64,000 bases of DNA. It comes from Planctomycetota bacterium. GTDB lineage: Bacteria; Planctomycetota; Planctomycetia; Pirellulales; Pirellulaceae. This document shows, piece after piece, positions 19,901-28,510 of this stretch. The notes beneath the pieces are model-generated. The model was not told the DNA's origin. It saw only the letters and a program-made list of their open reading frames with translations, and searched no databases. Where the stretch lies: assembly GCA_027622275.1 (NCBI GenBank), contig JAQBZB010000006.1, positions 1-64,000 on the forward strand. Direction: 5' to 3'. How positions within the stretch are numbered: the first letter of the stretch is position 1; each line of letters starts with the position of its first letter. The position numbers were made by a program, and so were the translations under genes.

Positions 19901-22900
19901 TCGCGGTTCTCGACGGCAGTACGGGCTTCCGCCTGGACGGCGCCGCCCAAAATGACGGCTCCGGCCGTGCGGTGAGTTCCGCGGGCGACGTCAACGGCGA
20001 CGGCGTTGACGATCTGATCATCGGCGCGTACGCAGCGAGCCCGAACGGCAGCAATTCCGGTTCGAGCTACGTGGTGTTCGGGAAATCGGGCGGCGGGTTT
20101 GCTGCGTCGATCAACCTGAGCAGCCTCGACGGCAGTACGGGCTTCCGCCTGGACGGCGTCGCGCAATTTGACAACTCCGGCATTGCGGTGAGTTCCGCGG
20201 GCGACGTGAACGGCGACGGCTTCGATGATCTGATCATCGGTGCGCACAGAGCGGACCCGAACGGCGATAGATCCGGTTTGAGCTACGTGATGTTCGGCGG
20301 AAACTTCACCGGCGGTGCTGAAACGCAGGTCGGCGACGGCAACGCCAACATGCTGACGGCCAATCAGGGTGCGGCGGCCGTCGATATTCTGATCGGCGGC
20401 GGCAATGACGACGTACTGATCGGTGACGGCGGAGCGGACGTTCTGCGGGGCGGCGAAGGCGATGATCTGCTGGCAGTTCCCGCGCTGAATTTTCAGCGCA
20501 TCGACGGCGGCAGCGGTATCGACACACTGCGGCTCGACGCGTCCGGTCTGACATTCGACCTGACCGCCATTCCCGACAACCGGCTGACCGGGATCGAACT
20601 GATCGACATCCGCGGCAGCGGTCCCAACACGCTGAAGCTCACTCGGCTGGAAGTCCTGAACCTCAGTGATTCGTCCAACACACTGGTCGTGACCGGCGAC
20701 AGCGATGATCTGATCGAGATCGGCGAATTCAATAGACCAGACACGATCCGATCGACGGAAGTGATCGACGGCGGCTTGTACCGAGTCTATTCGTCAGGCA
20801 CCGCGACACTGAAAGTGGCTTCGGCTATCCAGCCGCTCGTCACACTGCCCGCCGGCGGCGGTTCGTACGAACTGCTGCGGGCTGGCGGCGACGCGGTTTT
20901 GCGTCGCGTCGGCGGACAGGGTGAGGAACTGTTTCACGATGCGACCGCGTCGTTTCGGTCACTGGTGATCGACGGCTCGAGCGGTGACGACTTGCTGACC
21001 GTGGACTTCTCACAGGGAGATCCTGTGCCGCTGGATGGTGTGACGTTCAACGGAGGCGGTCAGAGCGCAGGCGGCGATTCGCTCGAATTCCGCGGTCGCC
21101 TACCGTCCGGAAAGTTTCAGACGGTGGTGTACGCTGCCACGGGGACGGGCTCGGGGCGCGTCGAGTTTGACTTCAACTCGACCGTCCAGTTCACCGGGCT
21201 CGAGCCGATCGTCGACGACACGCTGGCCGCGCACCGCGTGTTTGCCATCGATGCGGCATTTGTCGGCGATCCGCAGATTTCAGTCGGCGACGATCCATCG
21301 GCCATCGGACGTTCGCTGATTCAGAGTGCCGGCGGGCCTGGGTTCGAAAGCGTTAGTTTCGTCAGTCCCACGGTGTCGTTATCGATTGCCGGAGCCGGCG
21401 GAAACGACACGGTGACCGTCTCGCCGCTGGATGTGACCTTTTCGGCCGCGCTGTCGATCAGCGGAGGCGGTGGCAACGACACGATCGACGCCACGGCGGC
21501 GGAGATCCCGGTCACCATCGACGGCGGCGAGGGCAATGATGTGCTCCGGGGCGGCAAAGAGCGCGACGTGCTGCAAGGCGGCAGCGGCATGGATCAGCTC
21601 GAAGTCGCAGGAGTGGCCGCGGCGAGTATCGCGGGTGGCGACGGACCCGACACCCTGCGAGTTATCGGCACCGGAACCTCGCTCGATCTGACCGCCTTGC
21701 CTGACGGCTGGACCAGCGGCATCGAGACGATCGACTTGACCGCCGCCGGCGCAAACCTGTTAAAGCTGGATTTGCTGAGTGTCTTGAATGCGTCCGATAC
21801 CACCAACACCTTGACCGTCCGAGCGACGACCGAGGACACAACCACGATCGGTCGCGGGTGGAACTTCGCGGGCCAGCAGACGGTCGACGGTCAAATCTTC
21901 AAACAGTTCACCCGCTCGGGCGCGACACTGTTGGTCTCCGGCGAATCGACAGTCGCCGAATTTCTGATCTTTGTCGCTCCCGATAACGACGCCACGAACG
22001 ACATCGTACTGGTCCGCGACCGCACGGAATTAGTAATCACCAACGACGGGATCCAGGTCGCCCGCCAACCGCTGGCGGACGGCATGACCGTGATCATCCG
22101 CGGTGCGGACGGGGCCGTGGACGACACGTTGACCGTGGATTATAGCGGCGGCAATCCGGCTCCCGACGAGGGAATTCAGTACGAAGGCGGCGCGGGCGGG
22201 GACGATGCGCTGGTCATCCAGGGCGGTACGGCCGGGGTGGTCACACACGAGTTTCGCAACGCCAACGACGGCAGCGTGACGATCGACGGCGACACGATCT
22301 TCTACACCGGACTGGAGCCCATCATCGATCGGATCCAGGCCTTGGAACGCTTCTTTACATTTCTCGGCACAAACAACGAGATCACGCTGGGCGACGATGA
22401 CGCAAGCGGAAACAATAGCTCACGCATCTCCAGCGTCTCTTCCAGCGAACAGGTCGACTTCGTCAATCCCAGCCGATCCCTGGTATTGAACGCCGGTGCC
22501 GGCGACGACAAGGTGCTACTGCTGGCGCTGGATGCCGAGCCCGTGGGAGGTGTGTTTCCGTTCGAGGTGCTGGTCAACGGTCAAGGCGGCAACAACGACC
22601 TGGACGCATCCGGCTTCCCCGCGCCACTGTCGCTGATCGGTACAGCGGGTGACGATGTGCTGTCGATCTCCAACACGAACTTCCGTCGCATCGACGGTGC
22701 CGCGGGCCGGGATACGCTCAAGATTCTGGGTGCGCGGGTGACGCTCGACCTGCCGGCGATCGACGACGCGGTGATCTCGAGTATTGAAGTGATCGATCTG
22801 CGCGGCAGCGGCGCAAACAAGTTGGTGCTGAATCTGGCCGAAGTCGCCAATCTCTCCAAGACGCTAACCGAGGGATTAAGCCTGATTGCCGACGCCGGTG

Positions 22901-23571
22901 ACACAGTGACGATCGGGGCCGGCTGGTCTTTAACTGGCACTCAGATCTCAAGGGGTAGATTCTTTCGCATCTTGGAACAAGCCGGCACGCGGCTGTTGAT
23001 GAACGGTCCCGCCGATCTACAGAATCCGGTCCTGCATCTCGATGTCAACAACGATGGAATCGTCGCGCCAGTCGATGCGCTGATCATCATCAATGAAAAG
23101 CAAAACCACAGATTCACGGACGACCGCGGCAGAGTACGCGATCCGGTTGTGCTGGCCGCCGACAACAATCCGGGCAACGACTTCGACGGTTTCTACCGTG
23201 ACGTCGATGGCGATGGATTCATCGTCCCACTCGACGCGTTGCTGATCTTCAATCACCTCAATCGAATCGGCTTGACCGCGGCGGAAGGCGAAGGGGCTGG
23301 CGGGTTAGGCCCAATAGATTCGTTTGCAACCAGTCGCTGGGCGGGGGACTCGCCGCCGGATTCCTGGTTGCGCGGTGAGGTGCTACGGGATCTGTTTGCC
23401 GATGCGGAACCTGAGCAGGTGCGACAATCTGTTGCGACGGAAAGTTCTCACGCGATGGCGTCAACGACCGCCACAGATTTGCGAGCCACTCCTCGGCGTG
23501 TGGCCACCGAGCTTCAGTTGCTGGATGAAGCAATTCGCGAGTTTTTCGAAGACTGGCCGGAGCCGTCGTAA
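13999..23571 (+). CDS. C-terminal segment of a giant extracellular adhesin: SdrD-B/Cna-B-like repeats, GEVED modules, VCBS/FG-GAP repeats, RTX-like repeat, dockerin-like C-terminus
   Basis: 3190 aa. Six SdrD-B-like units (ISGTAFDDINANGQRDAGEPGLANVTI..., IEISGRAFDDLNGDGNDDNDSDPG...). Two DFGDAPAPYPTLLA...GEVED modules. Four SVFAADIDGDGD.DVLSAS..DDKIAWYEN units. FG-GAP SSAGDVNGDGVDDLIIGAYAA. RTX-like GGNDDVLIGDGGADVLRGGEGDDLL. Dockerin-like LDVNNDGIVAPVDALIIIN...RDVDGDGFIVPLDALLIFNHLN. Coding frame resumes just after the frameshift (~13931). Confidence 0.85.
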   Translation: MLTGASVAGSFASVSGQEGITWSTAVSADRVTATVTDVNLGTISGTAFDDINANGQRDAGEPGLANVTINVDLDNDGDGDGNMLTEADGSYEFQNNVPVGTHAVSAAAAGLIPTSLAAVLNVTAMSSFSGIDFGFFQPAMATGRSFDDQNGDGDDESGSDPGLGNLTVDLFRDADGNGAFDEAQDELLRTATTAAGDGGWSINGIGPGVHFLRQRAVGGATLTSPTGGVHVVDPTSGQQITGVDFGNFSDLAISGNVFDDVNANGVRENGDVGLEDRLIDLYRDDGDGAFDPNLDQLVDTEGTTEAHYLFEELGPGIYFVLRGQLAPGTTGTLPAAGLYTVVAESGVDVTSLDFGNFTHFGIDGTVFDDLLGNGQEDNEDELLGGITVELFRDDGDGNFDADADDMLGVTTTSVLSGSYIFEDLGPGIYFVRSPVPQGTIVAGPPGGVQTIVAESGVNVPQRDFFRFTNIEISGRAFDDLNGDGNDDNDSDPGRGSVTIDLFRDDDGNGQTTQSELVTSAIAAASSGTYSFTDVGPGDYFVRVQPPSGTTTTAPAFGEFFDSAISGRNLSDLNFGFFTLVSLRGNVFRDANENGVRDADETAGIEGSTVYADADDDGVLDLDETSTLSDANGDYTLAGFAAGTHRIRQIPPRGLAQTAPADEHAVTVTSGVDISALDFGNRIDPVVDLPAGGGVYELLIDAGDILVRRVNGTNDFTELFRLPAPSVDSLVINGTLNVEIVRVLFANGNPIPVDGVFVTGGGDADRLELNGGSFDTVTGTSTGTADTVAGIIALDPDGPGGTAPSAISWSGVPSITDDSTVGHRVFQLRPADSVTTIDDPGIAGQSQIASQRFGTVRFSNPSSSLEVRNGSPVVGPGPGGIPINDLIDVRGLGSGFAADLIIDGEGGTDSIRFFDNATNTGGGSITIIGDVFQAPVPVNTAGGDVSITTDVLQFNQLGNFPTLSQLGGIDAGSGNIYVQPVLPDTPIGLGNGSGTLQLDQDVLTRLHSEGLVTIGRSDSTALTDIDAVNLSGESFDLSVISGSINVSRLDVGLGNELTLTARTGAITTDPFVATNPNSVHLIGNTVTLNGVVAPGASPGLFGIQSDLILGSDDTLQIEINGTQPFVEYDRLLVYQDMTLAGATLDVAVGGNLSVGDRFHIVVKCESIVDYTGRFAGLPEGGTFRVGNTNFRITYQGDEGSCDERDNDITLEVVLPDEDVDGVGDAIENAAPNGGDGNNDGTPDSQQANVASLPNAVTDDYITLAAPAGVVLSGVRSEPAGVFQAGLEFPIGLLAFSTSGISVGGSTTVTINIPDNVQVNSYYKFGSEPVDDPQTLQDETTTPHLYPFLFDGTTGAELVDADSDGDVDLIRLHLVDGGRGDHDLTANGVIEDPGAPGLVTIDFGDAPAPYPTLLADNGARHLKAGLMLGGRRDSESDGRPTAAANGDDRSGDDDEDGVTFGMVRVGQLDATVTVNVQGIPDVGGNPGTARLDAWIDFNGDGSWSGPFERIADSVAVVNGDNTITFDVPSWAHSGTTFARFRLSTAGGLGVRGSAADGEVEDHAVTLIPPTFTDGDFGPANTISTNAGRARSVFAADIDGDGDMDVLSASFDDDKIAWYENVGSGSFTPHIISTSADGAQSVFAADVDGDGDLDVLSASSQDDKIAWYENDGTPADGGWTARTINTPDPDGTGPLQGDADGATSVFAADIDGDGDIDVIFASCNDDRIAWYENDGTPADGGWTARNVNMDPDGRGGPQQGDADGAFDVFVADVDGDGDSDLLSASLFDDKIAWFENVGFDFGDAPAPYPTLLANDGARHLGTGLTLGASRDSEPDGQPIAAADGDDTGGDDDEDGVTFTSPIQRHPFAPFPATVTVNVQNDGSNGGVLNAWIDFNQDGDWLDAGEQIFTDKAVISGDNALTFNVPVGVPLGGTFARFRLSTGNGLSPTGEAADGEVEDYPVTVTRFRELPLAVLDGSTGFRLDGAAQNDGSGRAVSSAGDVNGDGVDDLIIGAYAASPNGSNSGSSYVVFGKSGGGFAASINLSSLDGSTGFRLDGVAQFDNSGIAVSSAGDVNGDGFDDLIIGAHRADPNGDRSGLSYVMFGGNFTGGAETQVGDGNANMLTANQGAAAVDILIGGGNDDVLIGDGGADVLRGGEGDDLLAVPALNFQRIDGGSGIDTLRLDASGLTFDLTAIPDNRLTGIELIDIRGSGPNTLKLTRLEVLNLSDSSNTLVVTGDSDDLIEIGEFNRPDTIRSTEVIDGGLYRVYSSGTATLKVASAIQPLVTLPAGGGSYELLRAGGDAVLRRVGGQGEELFHDATASFRSLVIDGSSGDDLLTVDFSQGDPVPLDGVTFNGGGQSAGGDSLEFRGRLPSGKFQTVVYAATGTGSGRVEFDFNSTVQFTGLEPIVDDTLAAHRVFAIDAAFVGDPQISVGDDPSAIGRSLIQSAGGPGFESVSFVSPTVSLSIAGAGGNDTVTVSPLDVTFSAALSISGGGGNDTIDATAAEIPVTIDGGEGNDVLRGGKERDVLQGGSGMDQLEVAGVAAASIAGGDGPDTLRVIGTGTSLDLTALPDGWTSGIETIDLTAAGANLLKLDLLSVLNASDTTNTLTVRATTEDTTTIGRGWNFAGQQTVDGQIFKQFTRSGATLLVSGESTVAEFLIFVAPDNDATNDIVLVRDRTELVITNDGIQVARQPLADGMTVIIRGADGAVDDTLTVDYSGGNPAPDEGIQYEGGAGGDDALVIQGGTAGVVTHEFRNANDGSVTIDGDTIFYTGLEPIIDRIQALERFFTFLGTNNEITLGDDDASGNNSSRISSVSSSEQVDFVNPSRSLVLNAGAGDDKVLLLALDAEPVGGVFPFEVLVNGQGGNNDLDASGFPAPLSLIGTAGDDVLSISNTNFRRIDGAAGRDTLKILGARVTLDLPAIDDAVISSIEVIDLRGSGANKLVLNLAEVANLSKTLTEGLSLIADAGDTVTIGAGWSLTGTQISRGRFFRILEQAGTRLLMNGPADLQNPVLHLDVNNDGIVAPVDALIIINEKQNHRFTDDRGRVRDPVVLAADNNPGNDFDGFYRDVDGDGFIVPLDALLIFNHLNRIGLTAAEGEGAGGLGPIDSFATSRWAGDSPPDSWLRGEVLRDLFADAEPEQVRQSVATESSHAMASTTATDLRATPRRVATELQLLDEAIREFFEDWPEPS

Positions 23572-23959
23572 TCGCTAAGAACCAGGGCTTAAAACGGAGT
23601 GCTCCTCGCATACCAGGGAATGAATTCATTTAGAGCGCTATTCTGGATTTGTCCGCTTTCCTTTCTCGCATGGGAAACGACTGATACGTTTCCCTTTCCT
23701 TTCTTCTTCCAGGGACGGCACGGATCCCGCTCGCCTTGCAATTCCAGTTAACTACTGCCGCAATCGCACAGCCGGCGTCAACATTACAGTCATCGATGGA
23801 GTCTGAGCCGACCGTCACGCAATTCGTCGAGGTAGTGCCAAACGTCGTTGCCGAACCAACATTTTCAATCATCGTGACTCCATCCGGAGCATCAACCGAC
23901 GATCGCGATCGACCGACTAAACCAGCCGGCGATGAGTTGTGGGCCGGTTGTTTTCCGGG

Positions 23960-26227
23960 TCAATGAGAAGATTCTCCATGCAAGCGTTGATCTCTCGTAA
24001 ACACGGCGAGCAGCGCGGGCAGAAACACCAAATCCCCGACCAGTGCCGCCGCGATCGTCGAAACCGCCATGGCGGCGAAGTACCGCTGTCCTGGCAACTC
24101 ACTCGTCAAGACGGTTCCGAAACCGGTGATCAAGATGAACGTGGTGATGATCATCGCGGAACCGACGCCCTGGAACGCATCGCGAATCGCACGTTCGACG
24201 TCGCCGTGACGATCGACTTCGCTGCGGTACCGCGTGAGGAAGTGAATCGTGTCGTCCACGGCAATCCCTAGACAGACGGTGAAGGCGCACACGCTGGCGA
24301 TCTCCAACGGATGTCCGAACAGCACCATCATGCAAGCTGTCACGACAAGCGGGAACAGATTCGGAATCACGGTGATCAAGCCGATTCGTAACGAGCGATA
24401 GGCCAGCGACATGACGACGAAGATCGTGATCGCCGCCGTCCCCAAACTGCTCGCGAGATCCGTCACGATTCGATACAGATTGCGGCCCCGCGTGACCGGG
24501 TCGCCCGTCAATGTCAATTTGAATCCCGGGTAGTCTGTCTGCAACTCGCCGAGCCGCTGCTCGACGCGTCGGAAGACCGGTTCGTAGTGCGCGATGCCGA
24601 GATCTTGCATACGAACCGTGATGACGGCTAATCGCTTCGTCGTGTCCAAGTACGAAGCTTTGGTGCTGTCCGGCAACAGCTCCAAGAATGCAAGTCGATT
24701 CGTGACTGACTCGTCGCCTGGGAACGAAGCCAGGATATTCAAGATCGAAAGCGGATGCCGTAGCGAAGGTTCGTCGGTCAAGATTCGTTCGGCGCGTTGA
24801 ATGGCTGTCAGGATCTGTGCCGAGTTTCCATCCGCCGTTTCGTTCCACTCGACGCGCACCCGGACAAACTCGATGCCGCCCAGCGCCTGGTCGCAGTGAG
24901 CAAGTGCTTGATACGCTTCGCTGCCGGTCGGTTGCGAGTCTTGCATGCGGTCGTCCGGGCGCAGCCTGGCGGCACCGATTCCGAACAGCAGCGTGCCGAT
25001 GACTGCCACCGCACTGACCAGCCTGGCACGCCGCAAGACGAACTCGATCAGTCCGCCACATCGCTTCAGTCCGTGCCCGACCAAGTCGTGTTCGTGTCCC
25101 TGGTGAATGTTGTTGCCGAGCCACGTGCTGCACGCGAGCGGAATGGTGATCACGACGGCGACGAAAGTCACAACGACCCCGATCGCGCATCCGCGCCCGA
25201 AACCGCGTACGAACTCCGATTGGGCGACCAGCAGCGAGCCGAAGCCGATGGCCGTGGTGAGCGATGTTAACGCGCAAGCCAATCCGACGTGCAGAATCGC
25301 CGACCGCGAAGCTTCTTGCGGCGTCTGGCCTTCGGCCCGGGCACGACGAATGTGAACCATCAAGTGAACGCCATCGGTCAAACCGACCATGGTGAGCAAG
25401 ACCGGCAAGACGACGCTTGTCAGCGGATTGGACAACTCGTCCATCCAGTTCAGCAGCCCCATCGTCCAGATGATCCCAATCGCGGGCGCGGCGGCGACGA
25501 CCAGGACCGCGCGGATGCCGCGAAAGAGAATTGCAGCCAGGACAAGCACGAGCGTGTACGAGATGAGCTGAAACTTGAGATGGTTCCGGTCGAAGGAGTT
25601 TTGATACGCGATATACAACGGCACGCGGCCTGTCAGCCGGATCTTCAACGGCACGTCCGGATAACGCCCCGCGGCATCGCGAGCTGTCCGCAGCAAGGCC
25701 TCGGAGACGTCGGCGTCGCTCGTGACAAACAGCCAGTTAAAGGCGATCGGCATCAGCAGCGTCCGTCCATCCTCCGACAGCAGTTGGCCGATCGCGAGCG
25801 GATGCCGCATCACTCGATCGCGGGCCGCTGCAAAGCTTTCCGCCGAAGCATCACTGGGCGGCAGCAGACGCTCGCGCAGCCCGAAGACATTCAGCTGTGG
25901 AATCGTATCGACCCACATCACCGAATCGACAGACGGTTGCCGCTCGATCTCCGCCACTACCTCGCGCAGCGCGGCAACGGTCGCGGGCCTAAACAAGTCG
26001 TCCGTTTCCACAACAAGAAAGCAGTCCGACGCGTTCCCTTCCCCGTCGCTCGTGGCAACGCGAAACCGCGAGCCGGTATTGGCGGGCGCGTTCGAATCCG
26101 ACTCGGTTGCCGGCGGGGGAACATACAGATGTCCGCAAATGGCCAACGCCGTGGCGATCGTCATCGCGACCGCCGTCGGCAGACGGTGGCGAGTCACGAT
26201 GTCTGCGAGCAGGCGGATCAGGATCAC
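23960..26227 (-). CDS. RND superfamily / MMPL-type exporter permease
   Basis: 755 aa with multiple TM segments; GVHLMVHIRRARAEGQTPQEASRSAILHVGLACALTSLTTAIGFGSLLVAQSEFVRGFG and the second-half counterpart GIAVDDTIHFLTRYRSEVDRHGDVERAIRDAFQGVGSAMIITTFILITGFG. Confidence 0.85.
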   Translation of the reverse strand: MILIRLLADIVTRHRLPTAVAMTIATALAICGHLYVPPPATESDSNAPANTGSRFRVATSDGEGNASDCFLVVETDDLFRPATVAALREVVAEIERQPSVDSVMWVDTIPQLNVFGLRERLLPPSDASAESFAAARDRVMRHPLAIGQLLSEDGRTLLMPIAFNWLFVTSDADVSEALLRTARDAAGRYPDVPLKIRLTGRVPLYIAYQNSFDRNHLKFQLISYTLVLVLAAILFRGIRAVLVVAAAPAIGIIWTMGLLNWMDELSNPLTSVVLPVLLTMVGLTDGVHLMVHIRRARAEGQTPQEASRSAILHVGLACALTSLTTAIGFGSLLVAQSEFVRGFGRGCAIGVVVTFVAVVITIPLACSTWLGNNIHQGHEHDLVGHGLKRCGGLIEFVLRRARLVSAVAVIGTLLFGIGAARLRPDDRMQDSQPTGSEAYQALAHCDQALGGIEFVRVRVEWNETADGNSAQILTAIQRAERILTDEPSLRHPLSILNILASFPGDESVTNRLAFLELLPDSTKASYLDTTKRLAVITVRMQDLGIAHYEPVFRRVEQRLGELQTDYPGFKLTLTGDPVTRGRNLYRIVTDLASSLGTAAITIFVVMSLAYRSLRIGLITVIPNLFPLVVTACMMVLFGHPLEIASVCAFTVCLGIAVDDTIHFLTRYRSEVDRHGDVERAIRDAFQGVGSAMIITTFILITGFGTVLTSELPGQRYFAAMAVSTIAAALVGDLVFLPALLAVFTRDQRLHGESSH

Positions 26228-28260
26228 GAGCCGTTTCCGTTGGCTTTGTCCCGTGCCGATCGGAGCGAAGCTTCAAGTGCTTCCGCGAGCGTGATCGTCC
26301 TGTCGCCGTTGGCATCGAACTTGACAAAGGCAAACGTCGCGAAGGCTTTCGGTGCCTCCTCGCGTCGCACGACGCCGTCGCCGTCGCGGTCGAAACGCTT
26401 GATGAGCGCGGCGGCCGTCTGCTCGGCGCTCGTTCGTTGCGCGTCGGTCAACGGTTGCGACTCGTTCCGCCGCGAGTTGCTGGCGCGGTCAACCGGGATC
26501 GACACTTCCAAGAATGCGATCATCATTTCTTCCCACGTCTGGTCGCCCCAGCGCACCGTGACCGAAGGGTCCGGGTTCACGAAGTTCTGCTCCGAGTTGT
26601 CAAACAGCGCGGTGCAGTCCAATCGCAGGTTGTTTGTCAACGGCAAGGGCGTGGCCAGCGCATACGCATGTTGCCAATTGAAGTCATAGTGCGGAACATC
26701 GAGCAGAACTTGAGCATGGTCCGAGTTGTTCGTGTCGACCGCCTCGACACGGAACGACCGGCCTCGGACATGCATGTGCGGAGCGATCGCCTGGAGCTTG
26801 GCTCCCGGCGGAAAGTCACTTCGAGTGGCTTGAATTGGAAAGTTCCGAGCGTGTGGCGGGATCTCAAAGTCGTGATTGATTGCGACCAGCGTGACGAGTT
26901 CCTCGGTGACGTCGTCGGCGTCACTGAAGAGCAAACCGACTTTCGTGATGTCCTCTTCCGGCGAGCCGGTCGGTGTGTAATGCATCTGAAAGACAAACTT
27001 CGAGCCCGCGGGGATGAAGCGGGCTTGGTGCGCAGGCAGTTCGAAGTTGCTTTGACCTGGCACAAACGCGGTGAGCCAACCGAGTCCTTCGTGCGAGGAA
27101 TCCTGCGGCGCGCGAACGAAGACGATGGCGTGATGCACAACCGACCGATTGCCCGGCAGCACTTCGGCACCGCGAATCCATTGGTCTTCGTTGAAGCCAG
27201 GGTCCACGACGAAGTACTGGTACTCGACCGTTCCTTCGGCGGGAACGACGTAGGGCCGATCCCGCATCGCAATGATCGCATCGGGCTGACGCGACAATCG
27301 CCAAGTGGTGACATACTCGATTGGTTCCGGAAGTTGCTTCGGGTCGCCTTGTGGCGCACCGCTGGCGACCCAATCGTAGATCGTCTGTTTCTCCTCGTCC
27401 GTCATCAGCCGTTCGTTCTTGAAACGTCCATGCTTCGAGTTGGCGTGCCAAGGCGGCATGCGTTGAGCTTCGATCACTTCGGCAATCGTATCGGCCCAGC
27501 CGGCGGCTTCGTCATAGCTGGTCAACGAAAACGGAGCGATCTCGCCCGGCCGGTGACACTCGACGCAATGACGTTGCAAGACGCGAGCGACTTGATTCGA
27601 GTAGGTCACCGCCGCCGTCTCATCGGGCGATTTAACGCGACCGATGTGACAGCCAACCGCCTCCGTCACCGGTTGGCTGACCAACTTGCCCGCCAACAAT
27701 TCTTCGATCGCTTCGCGCAGATCCTGTCGCGTCGGCTCGTCGCGCACGTAGCCGACTCCATACTGATCATCGATGCATCCCCAGTAGCGGACGACGCGAT
27801 CTTGATCCAGCACGAAGACCTCGGGCGTCCGCCGCGCCTCCATCGCGTCCGCCACTTTATTGCCGAGATCCTTGAGCAGCGGAAACCCGATCGCATGGCG
27901 TTGGGCATAGGCTGCAATTTCGCGGTTCGAGTCGTGCGTATTCGAGTTGATTCCGACAAACGCAACGCCGTCATCCGCAAACGTCTCCGCCAACGTAGCG
28001 AGTCGCGGGCCGTACAGCTTGGCCAGCGGGCATTCCGTCCCCAGGAACGCGACGACAACGATCCTGTTGGAGGCGAAGTCCGCCAGTGAATGCTCTTTGC
28101 CACGAAAGTCACTCAACCGAAACTCCTCGACGGTCTGACCAATCGGTGAAGTTGGCTCGCTGGCTTGCGTGAGGCAGCAAGATGCCGATGCAATCAGACA
28201 GCACAGGCCAAGCCAAGCCGGATTCTTCGGCCCGCGGCGGTACGACGGATAATTCTTCAT
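26224..28260 (-). CDS. Redoxin / c-type heme / Cu(II) ascorbate-dependent monooxygenase-like / EF-hand fusion protein
   Basis: 678 aa. Redoxin-like VGQTVEEF...VVAFLGTECPLAKLYGPRL. Heme motif RVLQRHCVECHRPGEIAPFSL. Monooxygenase-like GNRSVVHHAIVFVRAP...FQMHYTPTG...APHMHVRGRSF. Two EF-hand-like segments RFDRDGDGVVRREE and KFDANGDRTITLAEA. Overlaps the RND gene start by 4 nt. Confidence 0.85.
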   Translation of the reverse strand: MKNYPSYRRGPKNPAWLGLCCLIASASCCLTQASEPTSPIGQTVEEFRLSDFRGKEHSLADFASNRIVVVAFLGTECPLAKLYGPRLATLAETFADDGVAFVGINSNTHDSNREIAAYAQRHAIGFPLLKDLGNKVADAMEARRTPEVFVLDQDRVVRYWGCIDDQYGVGYVRDEPTRQDLREAIEELLAGKLVSQPVTEAVGCHIGRVKSPDETAAVTYSNQVARVLQRHCVECHRPGEIAPFSLTSYDEAAGWADTIAEVIEAQRMPPWHANSKHGRFKNERLMTDEEKQTIYDWVASGAPQGDPKQLPEPIEYVTTWRLSRQPDAIIAMRDRPYVVPAEGTVEYQYFVVDPGFNEDQWIRGAEVLPGNRSVVHHAIVFVRAPQDSSHEGLGWLTAFVPGQSNFELPAHQARFIPAGSKFVFQMHYTPTGSPEEDITKVGLLFSDADDVTEELVTLVAINHDFEIPPHARNFPIQATRSDFPPGAKLQAIAPHMHVRGRSFRVEAVDTNNSDHAQVLLDVPHYDFNWQHAYALATPLPLTNNLRLDCTALFDNSEQNFVNPDPSVTVRWGDQTWEEMMIAFLEVSIPVDRASNSRRNESQPLTDAQRTSAEQTAAALIKRFDRDGDGVVRREEAPKAFATFAFVKFDANGDRTITLAEALEASLRSARDKANGNGS

Positions 28261-28510
28261 GGAAAGGGAACCGTTCGGTGGAGGTCTGATTAACCGGATT
28301 GTTCATCCTACTCAATGCACGGCAAAGCGAACACGTGTCAGGCGACACAGATAATTCTTAGATCTTTCTTGTCGTCGGGCAGATCGTAAACTACGGTTGC
28401 GTAGTAGACCGGTCTGGCTGCACCGTGACCGGCGATTGAGTGGGCAATTACTGGAATCTTCGCGCGGCTTGCGGCACGCACCACGCGAAACAATGAGGGG
28501 CGATAGTGCC

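Noticed and set aside
25289-28089. Long plus-strand ORFs (25289..26689 and 26107..28089) opposite the RND and redoxin genes
   Set aside because: Both minus-strand genes have recognisable motifs throughout. The plus ORFs are Arg-rich antisense shadows.
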